A DNA stretch of 45,000 bases. Source: Chondrilla cf. caribensis. Taxonomy: Eukaryota > Porifera > Demospongiae > Chondrillida > Chondrillidae. Positions 1 through 12,654 of the stretch are shown here, one piece after another. Below the pieces are notes generated by a model that worked only from the letters and a program-made list of their open reading frames with translations, had not been told where the DNA came from and made no database searches. Positions within the stretch are counted from its first letter, which is position 1. Each line of letters opens with the position of its first letter. The position numbers were made by a program, and so were the translations under genes. The DNA lies in the NCBI GenBank assembly GCA_964020155.1, contig OZ026557.1, positions 1,412,501 through 1,457,500 of the forward strand, read 5' to 3'.

Positions 1-2295
1 GTACCAAGCACAGCTTGGCATATGCTACAATATAGACAGGTTCCTCCAAAGCCTACAAGTATAGAACGTGCACAGAAAAGGAATACACACATACAGTGTC
101 GAACAGATTCTAAAGTAAACATTTCCACATATACATATTATGTATACGAGTCCGAATTACCCGCCCTACGGGCGTATTCGTCCGTAACGTGTCCTAAAAA
201 TGGCGCCTTTCAAGTACGGGGATAGTACGGTTTCGTTCGAATTCTAGAAGAAAGGCCTAAAACGAAACGCCAACCCCCTTAGTATACTTCACGGTTGCCG
301 CTGAGAAGGATTGGGGAGTTTGATGTCGATTGCATGCGAACTGACGGAGGAGTTCGCGAACAAACAAACAAACAGAGACCCCGTAAATCATAGTAAGATC
401 ATCAATACTCATGTTGTACGTTTGTACGCATAAATATGTATGTACTTACATACATAATACATTGTAATTCAGCAGTATGGACATGTACAGCACAACACCT
501 ACACAGACACAAAGAAGGACAATCTTTCACCTTGTTGAATATCTTCTCAATGCACCCGCTCATCCTCTCTTGAGTGTCCATCTTTACTGCTAACTCCTTG
601 GCCTGCTCTGCTAGCTTCTGGAATGTTTGTGGAGTCAGTTTATCAAGAACGCTCTGGAACTTACAATACAGTTCCTAAATATCAAATATATATACATAAG
701 GATTGATCCAATACTAAAAGTATGAATAAGTATGCAAATATGCTCGCTAGCATACAGTGAGACCATGGAGGTTTATCCAACCAGGTTTGTTCCTGGAAAA
801 TACGTCAGATAAACCAGGTGTTGGATGAACGAGGCACATTGTCCACAAGTCCATGAAGACAAGTCAAAAAGAAAAGTTGCATAAGTATGAGTTTGAACAT
901 TCGTCCATACAAATGCATGATGCATGTACATAAGTACACATGCACACTTACGTATGTACATGCATACATACACACATAATATTACATTAATCCATACACA
1001 CTGAGTTGGAAAATGTAAACATAGTATCCTAGATCTGTACAGGATTACTCACATCTGCCTCTGAATCATCCTCAAGTGATCTAGATGTTACCTCATAAGC
1101 TCTTTTCCATACTTTCTCAGATTCACTAAGTTCATTTGTCTACAAGCAGAGAAGAGTTGAACAGTAGCACCAATGGTCTCTGATCAAGCAGAATGCCTCA
1201 CCTCTACCACTGCAGTCTCAACAGCATCAGGATATGGGCAGTGCTGTCCACGCTTTCCCCTACCACGATCTTTAGGCTGCTGTATTCAGGAGAGGGTGAA
1301 AGTGTAAGAAGTACTGCATATTCCTGAGGAGGTATGTTATAGAGTGTACATATATAATGTATGTAGCATGGTTAGTAAAGAGATAAAGGGGAAACGTGTT
1401 CACATCGCATGTGTGAACACACTTCTTGTAAGGTTTCAGTTAACTTTCAGCGAGAATTTATATAGTTGCATGTGTATAATATTATATGCTACTTAATAGT
1501 TATTGCCTGTCTAGATGCGCAACAGCAGGATACATACATATACATTCAACACACACCATACCCACGTGTTCAACCACCCACCCACACACACAAACACACT
1601 TACTCTCTTAACACCTAGTGATGAAAAGGGTGGCAAGAAAGCATCTCGTCTTACAGGTTCATCATATTTACTTCTGCGAAGGAATTCCAGCCTGTCGCTA
1701 TCCAAGTATATCAGATTTTTGGGGGGCTCTTTGCATTCTTTCAAGAATCGGAAGGACAACAAGTACTCCCGGTCATATTTCAGTCTACCACCTATTTAAT
1801 AGAATAAGACAACATACTGTCTTCAAATTGATCTGATATGTATTTTGCGTGTGTATTCACTATAATTATGTGAAAATGCACATACAGAGAGAGAGACAGG
1901 TGCAATCAATTTGACAACTGTTACATAGTACTGTGAGGGTATATGAAAGCACTCACTAGAGGCACACTGATAATCACCCTGAACAGGACAACTCTTCTTA
2001 CTAACTGAAACTGCCCCCATCTGTCTGCTATTAGTCGAATCATCACTGATCTCTCTTCGAAGTTCTTCTTCTTCCTGTCTACCATTATCGACAGTTTCCT
2101 TCTCCACTTCTTCCTTGTTGGGTTCACCTGAAGATTCTGATTCTACCTGGAATTTATCTTTGTGTTGGGGTTCTGGAAGGGGATGTCCTGCAAGTTAACA
2201 CTGGGGACAGTGGGACTCCATCGCCTCCATGAATTGAATTATATTAAAATGTACACACGCACGCACGCACGCACGCACACACACGCATGCACACA

Positions 2296-2370
<75 letters not shown>

Positions 2371-3609
2371 TGGAAGGCTTGGTTACTGCCTCTCCTATCT
2401 TTTGCTGAAATTCTCTCTTTGCATCAGTGGTTGGACTGACCAAGGGAACTAGTGGTTCTGGTTCAGGAGATTCACTTGGTGCTTTGTTGGTGGTGGGAGT
2501 GTAGGGTTTATTCGTGTCTGGATTTATGATAATAAGGGCCTTCTTCTCGCGCTTAAGAGGCTGTTGCTGTGTCTGTTGCTGCGCTGCCGGCTGTTGGGCA
2601 GGCTTCTGCGGTTGCCGGAAAAGTCCTTGGTTTTGACTCTGGTCAGTAGACGGCATGAATGCTGCTGCAGTGGGCTGGAATGTATTTGTTGGTTGGTAGA
2701 GTTGGTTGTGTGGTCGCACTAAAACATTCTGGTAGGCCATGGGGTACTGCGGCTGCTGCTGTTGTGGGAGCCCGCCATACTGCACTAAGTTCTGCTGACC
2801 TGGGATGAAAAACGGAACACCTTGCTGGAACACCATTTGCTGCTGTAAGGGGGAGAGGACAACACTGAAATACAGTACTATGTAATACAAAATTCTGTTC
2901 ATACATATATAAAAGCAGTATGTTTGAAAATCAAGTTTTATTATTTAGAAGTGTACTTCACAAAAAATTCTATCACACTTCAGGTACATTTTATTTTAAC
3001 TTTGAACAAAATATACTCCAACTTAGCAAGAACTTTGAATAACTGTATGAAGCTTGGACCTTAACTTTTTGAACATTAAACTCTTCACATAAACATATTT
3101 CTGCACCATATCTACAGCAAAGTCAAGGCTTCATAATATAGAGTTGAAGGGGAATTTGTCTGTATGAAATGATGCTGGTACAATGTACATCCAGCCCTCC
3201 GTCCCACATCTTTACAAAATTTAGCAGATATATTACGTATATAAGAGGCAAATAACATACCAGCTAAGTAGTTGAAATTCCCAGGGGAGGGAGGGGCAAT
3301 CATTTGAGATGGAAAACATGCAGAAATCAACTATTGGGGGAATCCCAGGGTTCTGTAAAGACCCTAGGTACGTATGAACAAAGGAAGGCTACCACCACTG
3401 GATCAAATGGCAGGGCTAAGGATAGAAGCACACACCTGAGGCTGTTTGGGAGCACCAATCAGCTGTGGAGTCACGTGATGCTGCTGGTGTCCACCGTACA
3501 TTCCCGTGGGATTGTAGCGGCCTCTGCTACGCCCCCCTCCTCCTCTACCTCCGCCTCCATGGTGCTGCTGATTATGTGGATATTGCTGCTGCTGCTGTGG
3601 TTGTGCCAT
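1..3609 (-). CDS. EIF4G: eIF4G copy A, 5' part (translation initiation factor 4G scaffold), cut by the window edge
   Basis: Second eIF4G gene; eIF4G bridges the cap-binding protein eIF4E, the helicase eIF4A and eIF3 in the cytoplasm. Exons by splice consensus and alignment to copy B: 3609-3436, 2842-2371, 2187-1957, 1791-1604, 1279-1202, 1139-1053, 674-531 and 52 to the edge. Exon 1 encodes a Gln/Gly/Arg-rich N-terminus (MAQPQQQQQYPHNQQ). The 1791-1604 exon keeps the eIF4E-binding motif YDREYLL (YxxxxL-phi), and 674-531 begins the MIF4G domain (KLTPQTFQKLAEQ). Exon 2 is odd: relative to copy B about 0.7 kb of acidic Pro/Ser/Glu linker is missing and replaced by a (TG)n tract, followed in frame by TAA at 2195-2197. 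Removing 2370-2188 as an intron restores the frame. Without that splice it is a pseudogene truncated before the eIF4E site. The MIF4G core is well kept; the linker exons have diverged. Confidence 0.8.
2251..2370. repeat. (CA)n/(GCAC)n microsatellite inside eIF4G copy A exon 2
   Basis: Dinucleotide tract with a GCAC-rich left end. On the gene strand it reads GTGTGT and starts exactly where copy B has the coding bases CCAGTGTGTCC, so it probably grew from that short GT seed. It marks the place where about 0.7 kb of linker coding sequence is missing. Confidence 0.95.
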
Positions 3610-3672
3610 GTTTTATGTTGTAAGGCTTGGAACAGTACAGAAACATAGGAACAATATCTGTGGGGAGGCAAT
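3610..3672 (-). promoter_or_regulatory. 5' leader shared by eIF4G copies A and B
   Basis: The roughly 60 bases upstream of the copy A start codon are nearly identical to those upstream of copy B (34178-34240) and then the two loci diverge. This is either a conserved 5' untranslated stretch or the breakpoint of the duplication. No TATA box or other core element is convincing. The 3673-4400 stretch beyond it holds no gene I can support. Confidence 0.4.
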
Positions 3673-4407
3673 ATAGGAATATAATATAGGAACAGTAACT
3701 GTAGTATAATAGGCCTACGTACATAGGTGGAAGAGAGAGAGTACGGTGTAGTAATCAACGCGTATGTGTGACAGTGTACATACACAATACTCACTTCTCT
3801 ATATTAACATACCTATGAGGGAGAATTCAAGGAGGTAGCTATTCTTGCACTTATCAGAAATCTTGTAACTAAATTTTAAGAAAATGGCCTTTCGGTCGCC
3901 TTAAATATTTCCTCGTGAAGGCTGTCCTCTCGTGTCACCGTTAATCTCAGTCAATCAATCAAAATCGTCCACGTTTAGGGGAGAAATAATACGTTTATGG
4001 AATCTGATCACAAAAATGCAAGGTCACGAGGGGATATGACGTCATCGTTATTGCTTAATCCGTGAACGGAAAAAATCCTATTAACAGTCACGGGGGTTAC
4101 GCATTGGGATAATATTGCACGGATTTCACCGACTAAATTCCCGTGCAATTTATTAGATGAACTGTAACAAGCATAATGGATAACAACCCCAATGGATGAC
4201 ATAACTTTGAAGCCTTTATTCAAACTGTACAGCAACGTATACGTAGCCATATTTATGTACACACCTTATGTGTATGTACAGATAGCTACTTATGTACGAT
4301 ACTCAATGAATTATTGAATAATTATAATTGACAATAATAATAATATCAATAATTACATTCATTGCAAATAATTTAGTTAAATTAGATGTGTTATGTGTGC
4401 CAATCAG

Positions 4408-4688
4408 TTACTGCCCATCCTGGCTATCAACAGATCTCAACCATTCCATGAACGGTTTGGCCGACATCAGTGCCACTCCCCGTCCTTCAAGGTCCTCCCT
4501 ACCTTCTTCTTCCCACAATATGAAGGTGTCCTCTCCAATCACATCTTGTTCGTAAAGTAGAGTAAACAGTTATCCAGAATACCTGAAAGGAGAGGATGGA
4601 ATATTTGAGTAACCTGCGTACGTCTTTATTGAAGCTTGTGTGTGTTTGTGTGTTTGTTTGTGTGTGTGTTTGTTTTTGTGTGTGTGTG

Positions 4689-4760
<72 letters not shown>

Positions 4761-5340
4761 CATGCATGTACATATACGTTCCAGCTACCAATCCTTGGGA
4801 TGTTGTTTCTTGCTGAGAATCACTTGTAGTCTATAAATAATGTTGATCTGAAGGTTACTATGGTGATCCACAAAGTACTTCAGCCCAGGACATCGTCGCA
4901 CCACCAGATCCGATGAGTACACTACATTATCACCAGCAGATCCTGCGAGGGGAGGGCACAGGTATACAAATTATGTGCAAATTAGGTTACTAGGCTAATG
5001 TAATAATTCTGATAACATCATTTTATAAGTAGTACTTTACTTCTTTGTTGCGATAATGATAATGTGTTAATATATACTATCATGATAACACCTCCTTCCT
5101 TGTTACTCCCTTAGATGAAACAGCACAAATGTTTTTTGATGCCTACATATTCATATACATTTCCACTTTGCAGCATTGGACACACAGACAAACAACCACA
5201 TGGTAACAAGTTGTCAAATATACCTGCATGTAATTAGAGTATCACATGGTTATCACAGGTTATATCAAAAGGGTGTCACATTGCTGTCACATGGTTGTAT
5301 ATTACTGCTATTATTATGGATATCTCCCTACCTCTATAGA
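4408..5340 (-). pseudogene. eIF4G copy C: decayed 3' end (W2-domain exons plus introns)
   Basis: Matches the last two exons of eIF4G-B and their introns. The last exon (4582-4408) is 175 bases against 176 in copy B: one A is missing near 4570, which shifts the frame and gives an early TGA. The preceding exon (4942 to about 4790) still reads like W2-domain sequence, but its 5' splice site is changed (GT in copy B, GA here). Sequence from about 4950 to 5115 matches copy B intron 22640-22780, then jumps to match 24045-24262, so three exons (23000, 23471 and 24018 in copy B) are gone. It lies just 3' of NLR-A. Two lesions and an internal deletion make function unlikely. Confidence 0.85.
4638..4757. 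repeat. (TG)n/(TGCG)n microsatellite
   Basis: GT-rich dinucleotide tract with a TGCG core, inside the intron between the two surviving exons of the eIF4G fragment. The copy B intron has a shorter CA/GCAC-rich stretch at the same place (about 22355-22450), so the tract predates the duplication. Confidence 0.95.
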
Positions 5341-5389
5341 CTATAAAATTAAAGTAGTGTAAACTAATTTTCATATATAGTAGTACGGT

Positions 5390-5700
5390 AAATATTAATT
5401 TTGTTGCCAAGTTGTGTTGGTGCAGAGCAAATTAGCAGCAGTGTTCAAAAATTGACCTGAAAATTGCAATGTAGCAGAAGTAGATTTGTGATTACAAAGA
5501 GAGGAATCTGACAACAAGGTAAGTAATACTCGTAGACTGTTTCTTGGAAAGGGGAACTTATTATGTACGATCAAATGGCACAAGAAACGGTAGGAGACCT
5601 AGACACTCTGAAGATCAGTATAATCTGCCAAAATTTCACCAGAACTAAAGCTTACATCTCAATTGCAAGTGTGCACAATACGTAACTATACTGTATACGC
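5390..5700 (-). repeat. 3' flank shared by NLR-A and NLR-B
   Basis: This stretch downstream of NLR-A is recognisably similar to 15085-15450 downstream of NLR-B, with many small indels. No open frame is conserved between the two, so it is duplicated non-coding flank or 3' untranslated sequence, not an extra exon. The 5700-6290 interval is AT-rich and otherwise featureless. Confidence 0.5.
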
Positions 5701-6289
5701 ATGCATGTATACAGTTCAATTTTTAATTGTTATAATATTAAATGATAATGTTATTATTATCTAAGCATTGCCATGCAAATATTAATTGGGAGTCTTATAA
5801 TGTACACTGCTGACATGATACATAGCTTAATATTATGCATGCATATAATATACAACGAAATGAAATTTATTAACACTTGTAAAATCTTAAAACAGGAAAG
5901 ACACCACTTTTGTATTAATATGGGGCTATGAATGTCATTAGAGTTCGCTTTGACACACTGCAAGAAAACGTAAGTTGTGTTTTTTCGAATTCCTACCTCT
6001 CAAAGTTATTGTTTTTCATTTCAAATGCTGAAACTTAAGAACGGAAACAGATATGAAGCCGCCGCTGGCAATATTTGACATAGCTATGTCCAAGCTTTCA
6101 AATGATATCAAAAACTCGATTTCCGTCAGATGCGTGATATGGCCCTTGTTGCATGGACGGTCACAATTGATAATACACAACATTATGCAATAAAAAATAA
6201 ATGAAATAAATGAAAAACAAAAAATGGTGATATAAGATGATTGGAAAGTCGAAATAATTACCAATTAAAAAAAATTACAGTGTCATGTA

Positions 6290-9200
6290 CTACAAATTGA
6301 GATTGCAATTAATTTGAGATATATATTTTGATACCATAGCACACAACAGTGTATAGAGAACATAAATTATTACAAATGAATTAATTCCTGATAAAAACTG
6401 TAGATACAAAACACATTTCAAAGTCAACATAAGTAAAATTATTATAGGTACACAACAATGGATTATGAGCACAATATTATACGAAAGCTGTACACCTCTA
6501 TAAACAGTAATAGGAGACCCCTCATGACTTTCCTCATAGTCTGACAATGCTAGTTGTAGACAAAAGAAGTATTCGGTAAAGGAAAAAGACTTGGGATAAC
6601 GTTCGTGTGGATCCAATAGTTTCTGAGGTAGATGTACAAACAAGATGTAAAGCAACCAAGACTCCAATATAATTACTTTGTTGTACAGCTTTAAACACCA
6701 TGTACCTGCTAGTGATAGTATTAGAATAAGTAAGACAACAGGAGAGGTATAAACACAGCATAGTGCATAGGTACACCTTTCCATTTCCTTAAGTAAGTTA
6801 CTCAACCAGAGCCAAAATGCAAGTATGTTAAATATTATTATTAAATAGATGCCAAACAGTATCAAGTTACAACTTATTAACAAGAAAATATGAGAAATTG
6901 TTGTCACAGTGGCTAATATAACATATTGCCTGCTATCTTCATCCTGAACCTTAGCCATGATTACGGCAACAACTTCTAGTTTAGTGTATTTACTGTGCAG
7001 GTATTCCATCCATAACTTGACACCGGGAGGCAAATATAAGCCTGTGACCATAGCTGCATCTGTAGTCCCTGCACTTAGTCCCTTTGGTATAGTAGAATCT
7101 GCACTGCTAGCTTCTCCAGCTGTAGTTAGCCAAGAAGACATTTTTCGCAGAAGCTCGGATGACAAACTCCCTACCAACAGTCCCAATTTCCATGCAGCAG
7201 ATTTCAAATTTAGTTGTTCCACATCAATAGAGATTAATTGTAACCGTACGTAATCTAAATTAACACTTCCGCTATTTACTAAAGCACATAACTGCAAGGC
7301 CTCCTCATAGTAGACCTTAGCATCATCATTTTCACCAACATTAAGATGTAGATCACCAAGAGATTTCACTATTTCACACAAAAATTCATCTCTCTTTGGT
7401 ACACCTGGGCTACTTCTGAGGAGTTTTAGCATTGTCATGGACTCTTTGATAGCTCTCTGTGTTTCACCTTTATTCATAAGGATAACAGATACACGCAAAA
7501 AACATTCCATATGTTTATCGTTATAAGTAATTCCAGCTTTTAAACCTACAATAAAATTATTAGCATTGGTTAACCACTTTTCTTCAGTCTCATAATCAGC
7601 CAGTGTATGAAACATTTCAGCTATTTCCATGCAATTCTTTACATAATTGTCTGCTGCTTCATTCTTCACCATGCTATCAAATCTGATTTCTGCATCGTGT
7701 GCTATTTCTCTGGCTTCGACAAGCCTGAATAACTGTATAAACAAAATTGTAACCTGCAGTTTTGCCACAGTAAAAGAATAATTAATGCTTTGAACACGTT
7801 CAAGGTAGTGAAGAGCATCTTCAAAACGACCTTTACGCATAAGCTCAACAGCAAATTTAATAAGAGTTTCAATTTGGCTGACGACAGATGATTTTTTCTC
7901 AGATTCTTTGTAATCGGATAGTGTCTCCAGAATTTTTTTAAGATATGGAAACCCTTTGTCATTATAGTTATTTCGATAATAAAAAGTGTCCATTGTCTGA
8001 TAAAAATTAACAAGTGTTGTTTTACTACAGTTACCAGCTTTTTCTAAGAGAGAATCCAGCTCAAGCAGGAGTGTTTCCAATTGTTTAAAATCATACTTGC
8101 CAAAGGAATTGAGAACATCTGCAATAGATAAAATAAATTGCACAAACAGTTCAAGTTCTACAGTACATGAGTCCCGTGATTGAAGTGAAGCAAAGCCTGT
8201 TTTAGCCACAGAAAGCCACCAATCAACTACTACTTCCGGGAAGTTATTACGAACAATTTCAAATGTATCAATTACAAAGGGAAGAAGAATGTTTAGTGGG
8301 ACATCAATATCGGACTGAGTGAGTTGCATCAATAGGAAGAGGAAGTTGTGGTGCTCTAGACTCAGGATGAGATAAAAGCCTTTGACATCACTCTTGGCTT
8401 TGGCACTCTTGATTGAACTTGACATAAGTGACATGTAATGTTCAATGAACAAGTCTTTGAAATAATTCTGTTGGTTTCTTACATCTTCTTGCATGTGCTT
8501 GAGGGAGTATTTCTGTAGAAAAGGATGCATACCATAACGTCCGGAGCCAACCTTTTCCACCAGTGACCTTGAAAGTAATTTTTGAGTGCATTTAGTATCA
8601 CCAGTTAAGTTAGTTATGATGAAATTGGACGCTGCATCATCAAACGTGCCTGGTAACAGGGATACACTAATGAAGCAGTGTATCTCACTGCTATTCAAGT
8701 AGCGAAAAGACACACTGATACAGCGATCTAACTGTTGTTCACCAAAGGTCTCAGGACTGTAAACATTGATCGGATCAGATTTAGCATCCACAATGACTTT
8801 GTCAACATCACTTGGAGATAATGATTTTGTCAGAGTTCCAAGAATCAGAATGGCTAGTGGTACATGACCTGTGACATTGGCTAATTCTGCTATTTTACTG
8901 TGTGGCAAGTGGGGTACAAAATGCTTCATATACTCCTCTGCATCATATTGGTTTAAAATCTCCAAATGTACCTCATGAGAAGGTGGATCAGGTGTGACTA
9001 TTTGGAACCGTGATGTCACTATGATAGAAAGCCTTGACTGACCACTATTATCCACACATTGCTTGACAAGAGAAGAATAAAACCTAATGAATTCAGTACG
9101 TTCTTGACACTCTCGAAGGGTTACATCGTCGGTGTTATCAAGTATTAGTACAGTTTCTTTAGCCAAAGTTTTAGCCCAAATGTGTAAGCTGTGTTCGTCG

Positions 9201-12200
9201 TATTTTTCAGTTTTTGCATTTAGATCAAGTACAGTGGATATCCTAACCACTCCATCTCTATTATTGGTGATTCCCTCTAAGGACACATAAAATACATTCC
9301 TTCTCCCAATGAGTTCATATCCAGCCGTTACAGCCAATGCCGATTTACCCACACCTGGACCACCAGATATCACAATAATGCGTGTTTCACTATTCAGTAC
9401 AGTTCCAATGACTTCATCAAAGTGCCTCTGTCGTCCTACAAACACAGGAGGTCTAGTAGGCAAGTTACTACTTTGGTCTTGATAGTGATCGAAGCTCTTC
9501 ACCATAGTAATAACTATACCACACATAATGACAGCAAGGACTACCAAGATCTTGTGACGCTCACAGAATTCCTGTACAGATTCTAATAAAAGGAATAGAC
9601 ACAGAATTAATTCAAGCTACATCAATACATGTTTACTATTATGTATGCATGTACTAATATGATATCATAAAATAATTTAAAACGCTAGAAATGTACTAAA
9701 TTTAATATCTAAAGACTGGTGAACTTCACTACAAAAACATTTACCAGCAAACAGAATTATTACGAAAATAGAAGTAAACATACTGTAATGATCAGCAAAT
9801 GTCTCTTTCATCCTCAAATACAGTGGACCATCATCTCTGTCACATCTCAATGGCTCACGTACTGGAGCAGATAAAAACACAATTATCATGCATGCACAAC
9901 TTGGGACTTGGATATGTTGTTATTACAGCTGCAAAATATTTTACATGAAGTCCTTTGAATATTTATGTATAATTATAATACTGTTATCCACATATGTAAC
10001 AGGGGTAAATCCAGGCGAGTCGTTGGGTCAAGTGACCCCCATTTGGCCTAGGTCTTGTTTTCTATTCGACTTCTTGTATGCATGTAACGGTTGATATACT
10101 GTATATAATAATATGATAACATCATCCTATGTGCATATTGCGTGAAGGAAGATGGCCAATTCCGAAATGCCTAAAATAGAAATCAGGCTACAATTCGTGC
10201 ACTGAAGCTTCATCCAACTGAAGGGTATTCTAAACCTAAAAAAAGACGCCCAAGTAATTCGAGTGCAGGGGTGACGATTATTTTGAGCTCACATTAGTAC
10301 GTACTTCTTTTCAATAGATAAAATATATCATGAAGACACAGTAGGCACACCAGTAATAGTAAGGGGAGGAAAATCAGGGTGAATTGGTAATTATATTATA
10401 TAATATTCAACTGGACAATTTACACCTGTGCCCCCCCATATAAGACATCAGTTCCAATAATACTCACTGATTCTAGTTTTACATTCCAAAATGAGCTGTT
10501 CCACTGCTCTGTCAGCCTCCTCAGGATACTCACACTCTCTGACAGCTTCAATAATTGTCCTCCATGTGCGGGGCTTGTCACCAGTGCCTTCTTCCTTGTT
10601 CAACCAATTTGAACACAATTTCACAAAGCACTCTTTCAAATCAACAGGATTATCCTTGCGAACAGCATCAAGAACATTGGTGTCAATTCCAAGGAACACT
10701 CCAAATGTGAGTGTCTTTGAATAAATGTAATTTCCAACCAATTTCAAAACTTTCTCTGATGAAGGTGGTTCCCCCAAAACCACATCTGTATACAGCAAGT
10801 CATGCATTTAATATAAATAACTACTATACTATACACTCTCACACATAATACATACCCAAACATGCATTTACATCAATGGGAACATATCCTCATACAAATA
10901 CTATTATGTACAATATTATGTATGGATATAATTATGGTATGCGCCAAAATAAACTTTGCGTTAATTTCCGTTTCGTACAGGCGAATACGAAACGCTTAAA
11001 CGGATCGTTCCGTTTTCGTCTTTTTTGTCCGTTCTACTATTTCGGTCCATTCCTCAAGAAGCGAACGGTATTGATCAACACTAACTAACACAACAACTTT
11101 ATGGACGTGTGTACGTTTAGTCATGCATCATTTAAGTCTGACTTTTACTCTCGGGAGAGAATTCAGATGAAGCGATTATGGAAGCAGAGTATTTTAGTTC
11201 GCTACTCAAATGGCATCGAGTTACCTACTATTCAAGTTCTTTTTGAGAGAAGAAGGAATTCGTACAACAGGGACGGGCCGGAATATGTAAATTTATCAAG
11301 ACATGTGAGTTCACTCAGGCTAGATCGATTGAGAAACGCCATTTTCTTCTTTCCAGAAAACGTGTCCACGGGTAGTTTTATCCGGTACTGAAGCGATGAA
11401 ATCTTCTTCGTAATCGAGTATCTAGCCAAATCGTTCTGTAGTTTGATAGAATACGATCAAATCAACACATTTCGTTCTTTCCGTCTTTTCGTAAGTTTCT
11501 TTCCGTTTCCGTTTGTATTTCCGTAGGTAAATTAGTCTAGCTAGCTAGACCGTCCATAAGAGGCGCCGAGGGGCGGAAAAGGGAAGGGACGGTCTAGCAC
11601 AAGTAGCGATTAGTTCACACCTGAGCGCGTGACCATCAACCAATGAAATGTTACTGCCAAGAATCTTGGCAATGATATTCATTGATTCAGTGTAGTTAAT
11701 TGTTAAGTGGGATGGAGAATGATACTGTGTACTCGTCGGCGGTAGCTGGGAATATTCACCCATCGAACAGTCAAATGAACGCAATTACTAGTATTTTGCA
11801 AGGACATGATACGATCGCATGTCTTCCGACTGTTCACGGCAAGTCACCGATCAAGAATTGCAAACTAAGGAATGAGAACCAACATATTCGGTCCTAGTTG
11901 CATCATTGCTTTATTTCAGATAAAAGAACAGGTGAAATACTTTTGTGAACGTAGTTTGTCTGCTGTGCGTTCACAGAGTGGTTAGAGACGTCAATGTTCA
12001 CAATGAACGATACAAATTGAGAGTACCTATATTCTGACGAAGAATCATTGCATAATTGACAAAGCAACACAAGATCTATTCTTTCCTTGCTTTCCCCTGT
12101 CCTCCCACAGATAATATAACCTAAGTTAGAGCATAGACTATGGTTAGAGTATCTATGGTCCTCCTAACACGTATGGGGTGTATGGTGAGCCGTAGAAACT

Positions 12201-12437
12201 CTATACGTGCTATTTGTTAATTGGCAGGTGTGAACTACCTACTTGGGCTACACCGTCCCTTCCCTTTTCCACCCCTCAGCACCTCTTAGGGACGGTCTAG
12301 CTAGCTAGACTATAGGCAAATAGTGTGAAGCCGCGTTTAGACAGAACGGAATGCAAACTAATTTAGCTCCTACCACGGATACAACACACCTTAAATACAA
12401 TGTGTACTACAAATACACGTACGTATGTACGCACGCC

Positions 12438-12493
<56 letters not shown>

Positions 12494-12615
12494 CACACAC
12501 ACGCACACACACACACACACACACACATACCCTCATACAAATACATGTATATACAATATTATGTATAGATATGAATACAACACCTTAAATACACTGTGTA
12601 CTACACTGAAATACA

Positions 12616-12654
<39 letters not shown>

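Noticed and set aside
2195..2902. A 235-residue minus-strand frame reading through the TG tract as one protein
   Set aside because: It begins inside the intron and translates the microsatellite to a stop; the copy B alignment shows only 2842-2371 is eIF4G sequence.
3895..4100. CpG-containing stretch as the promoter of eIF4G copy A
   Set aside because: It is plausible by position, but nothing matches the copy B upstream region beyond the shared 60 bases, so there is no support.
6957..7253. Plus-strand frames opposite the NLR coding exons (also 16504-16854, 10491-10724, 20005-20238)
   Set aside because: They mirror conserved minus-strand coding sequence and have no independent start context or splice support.
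9545..9547. Start of the NB-ARC protein at 9547
   Set aside because: The codon there is TTG (Leu); the exon opens with an acceptor at 9583 and continues an upstream frame conserved in NLR-B.
10786..10807. ATG at 10807 as start of a separate Death-domain gene
   Set aside because: It lies before a clear acceptor, is not conserved in NLR-B, and the exon is in phase with the upstream CARD-like exon in both copies.
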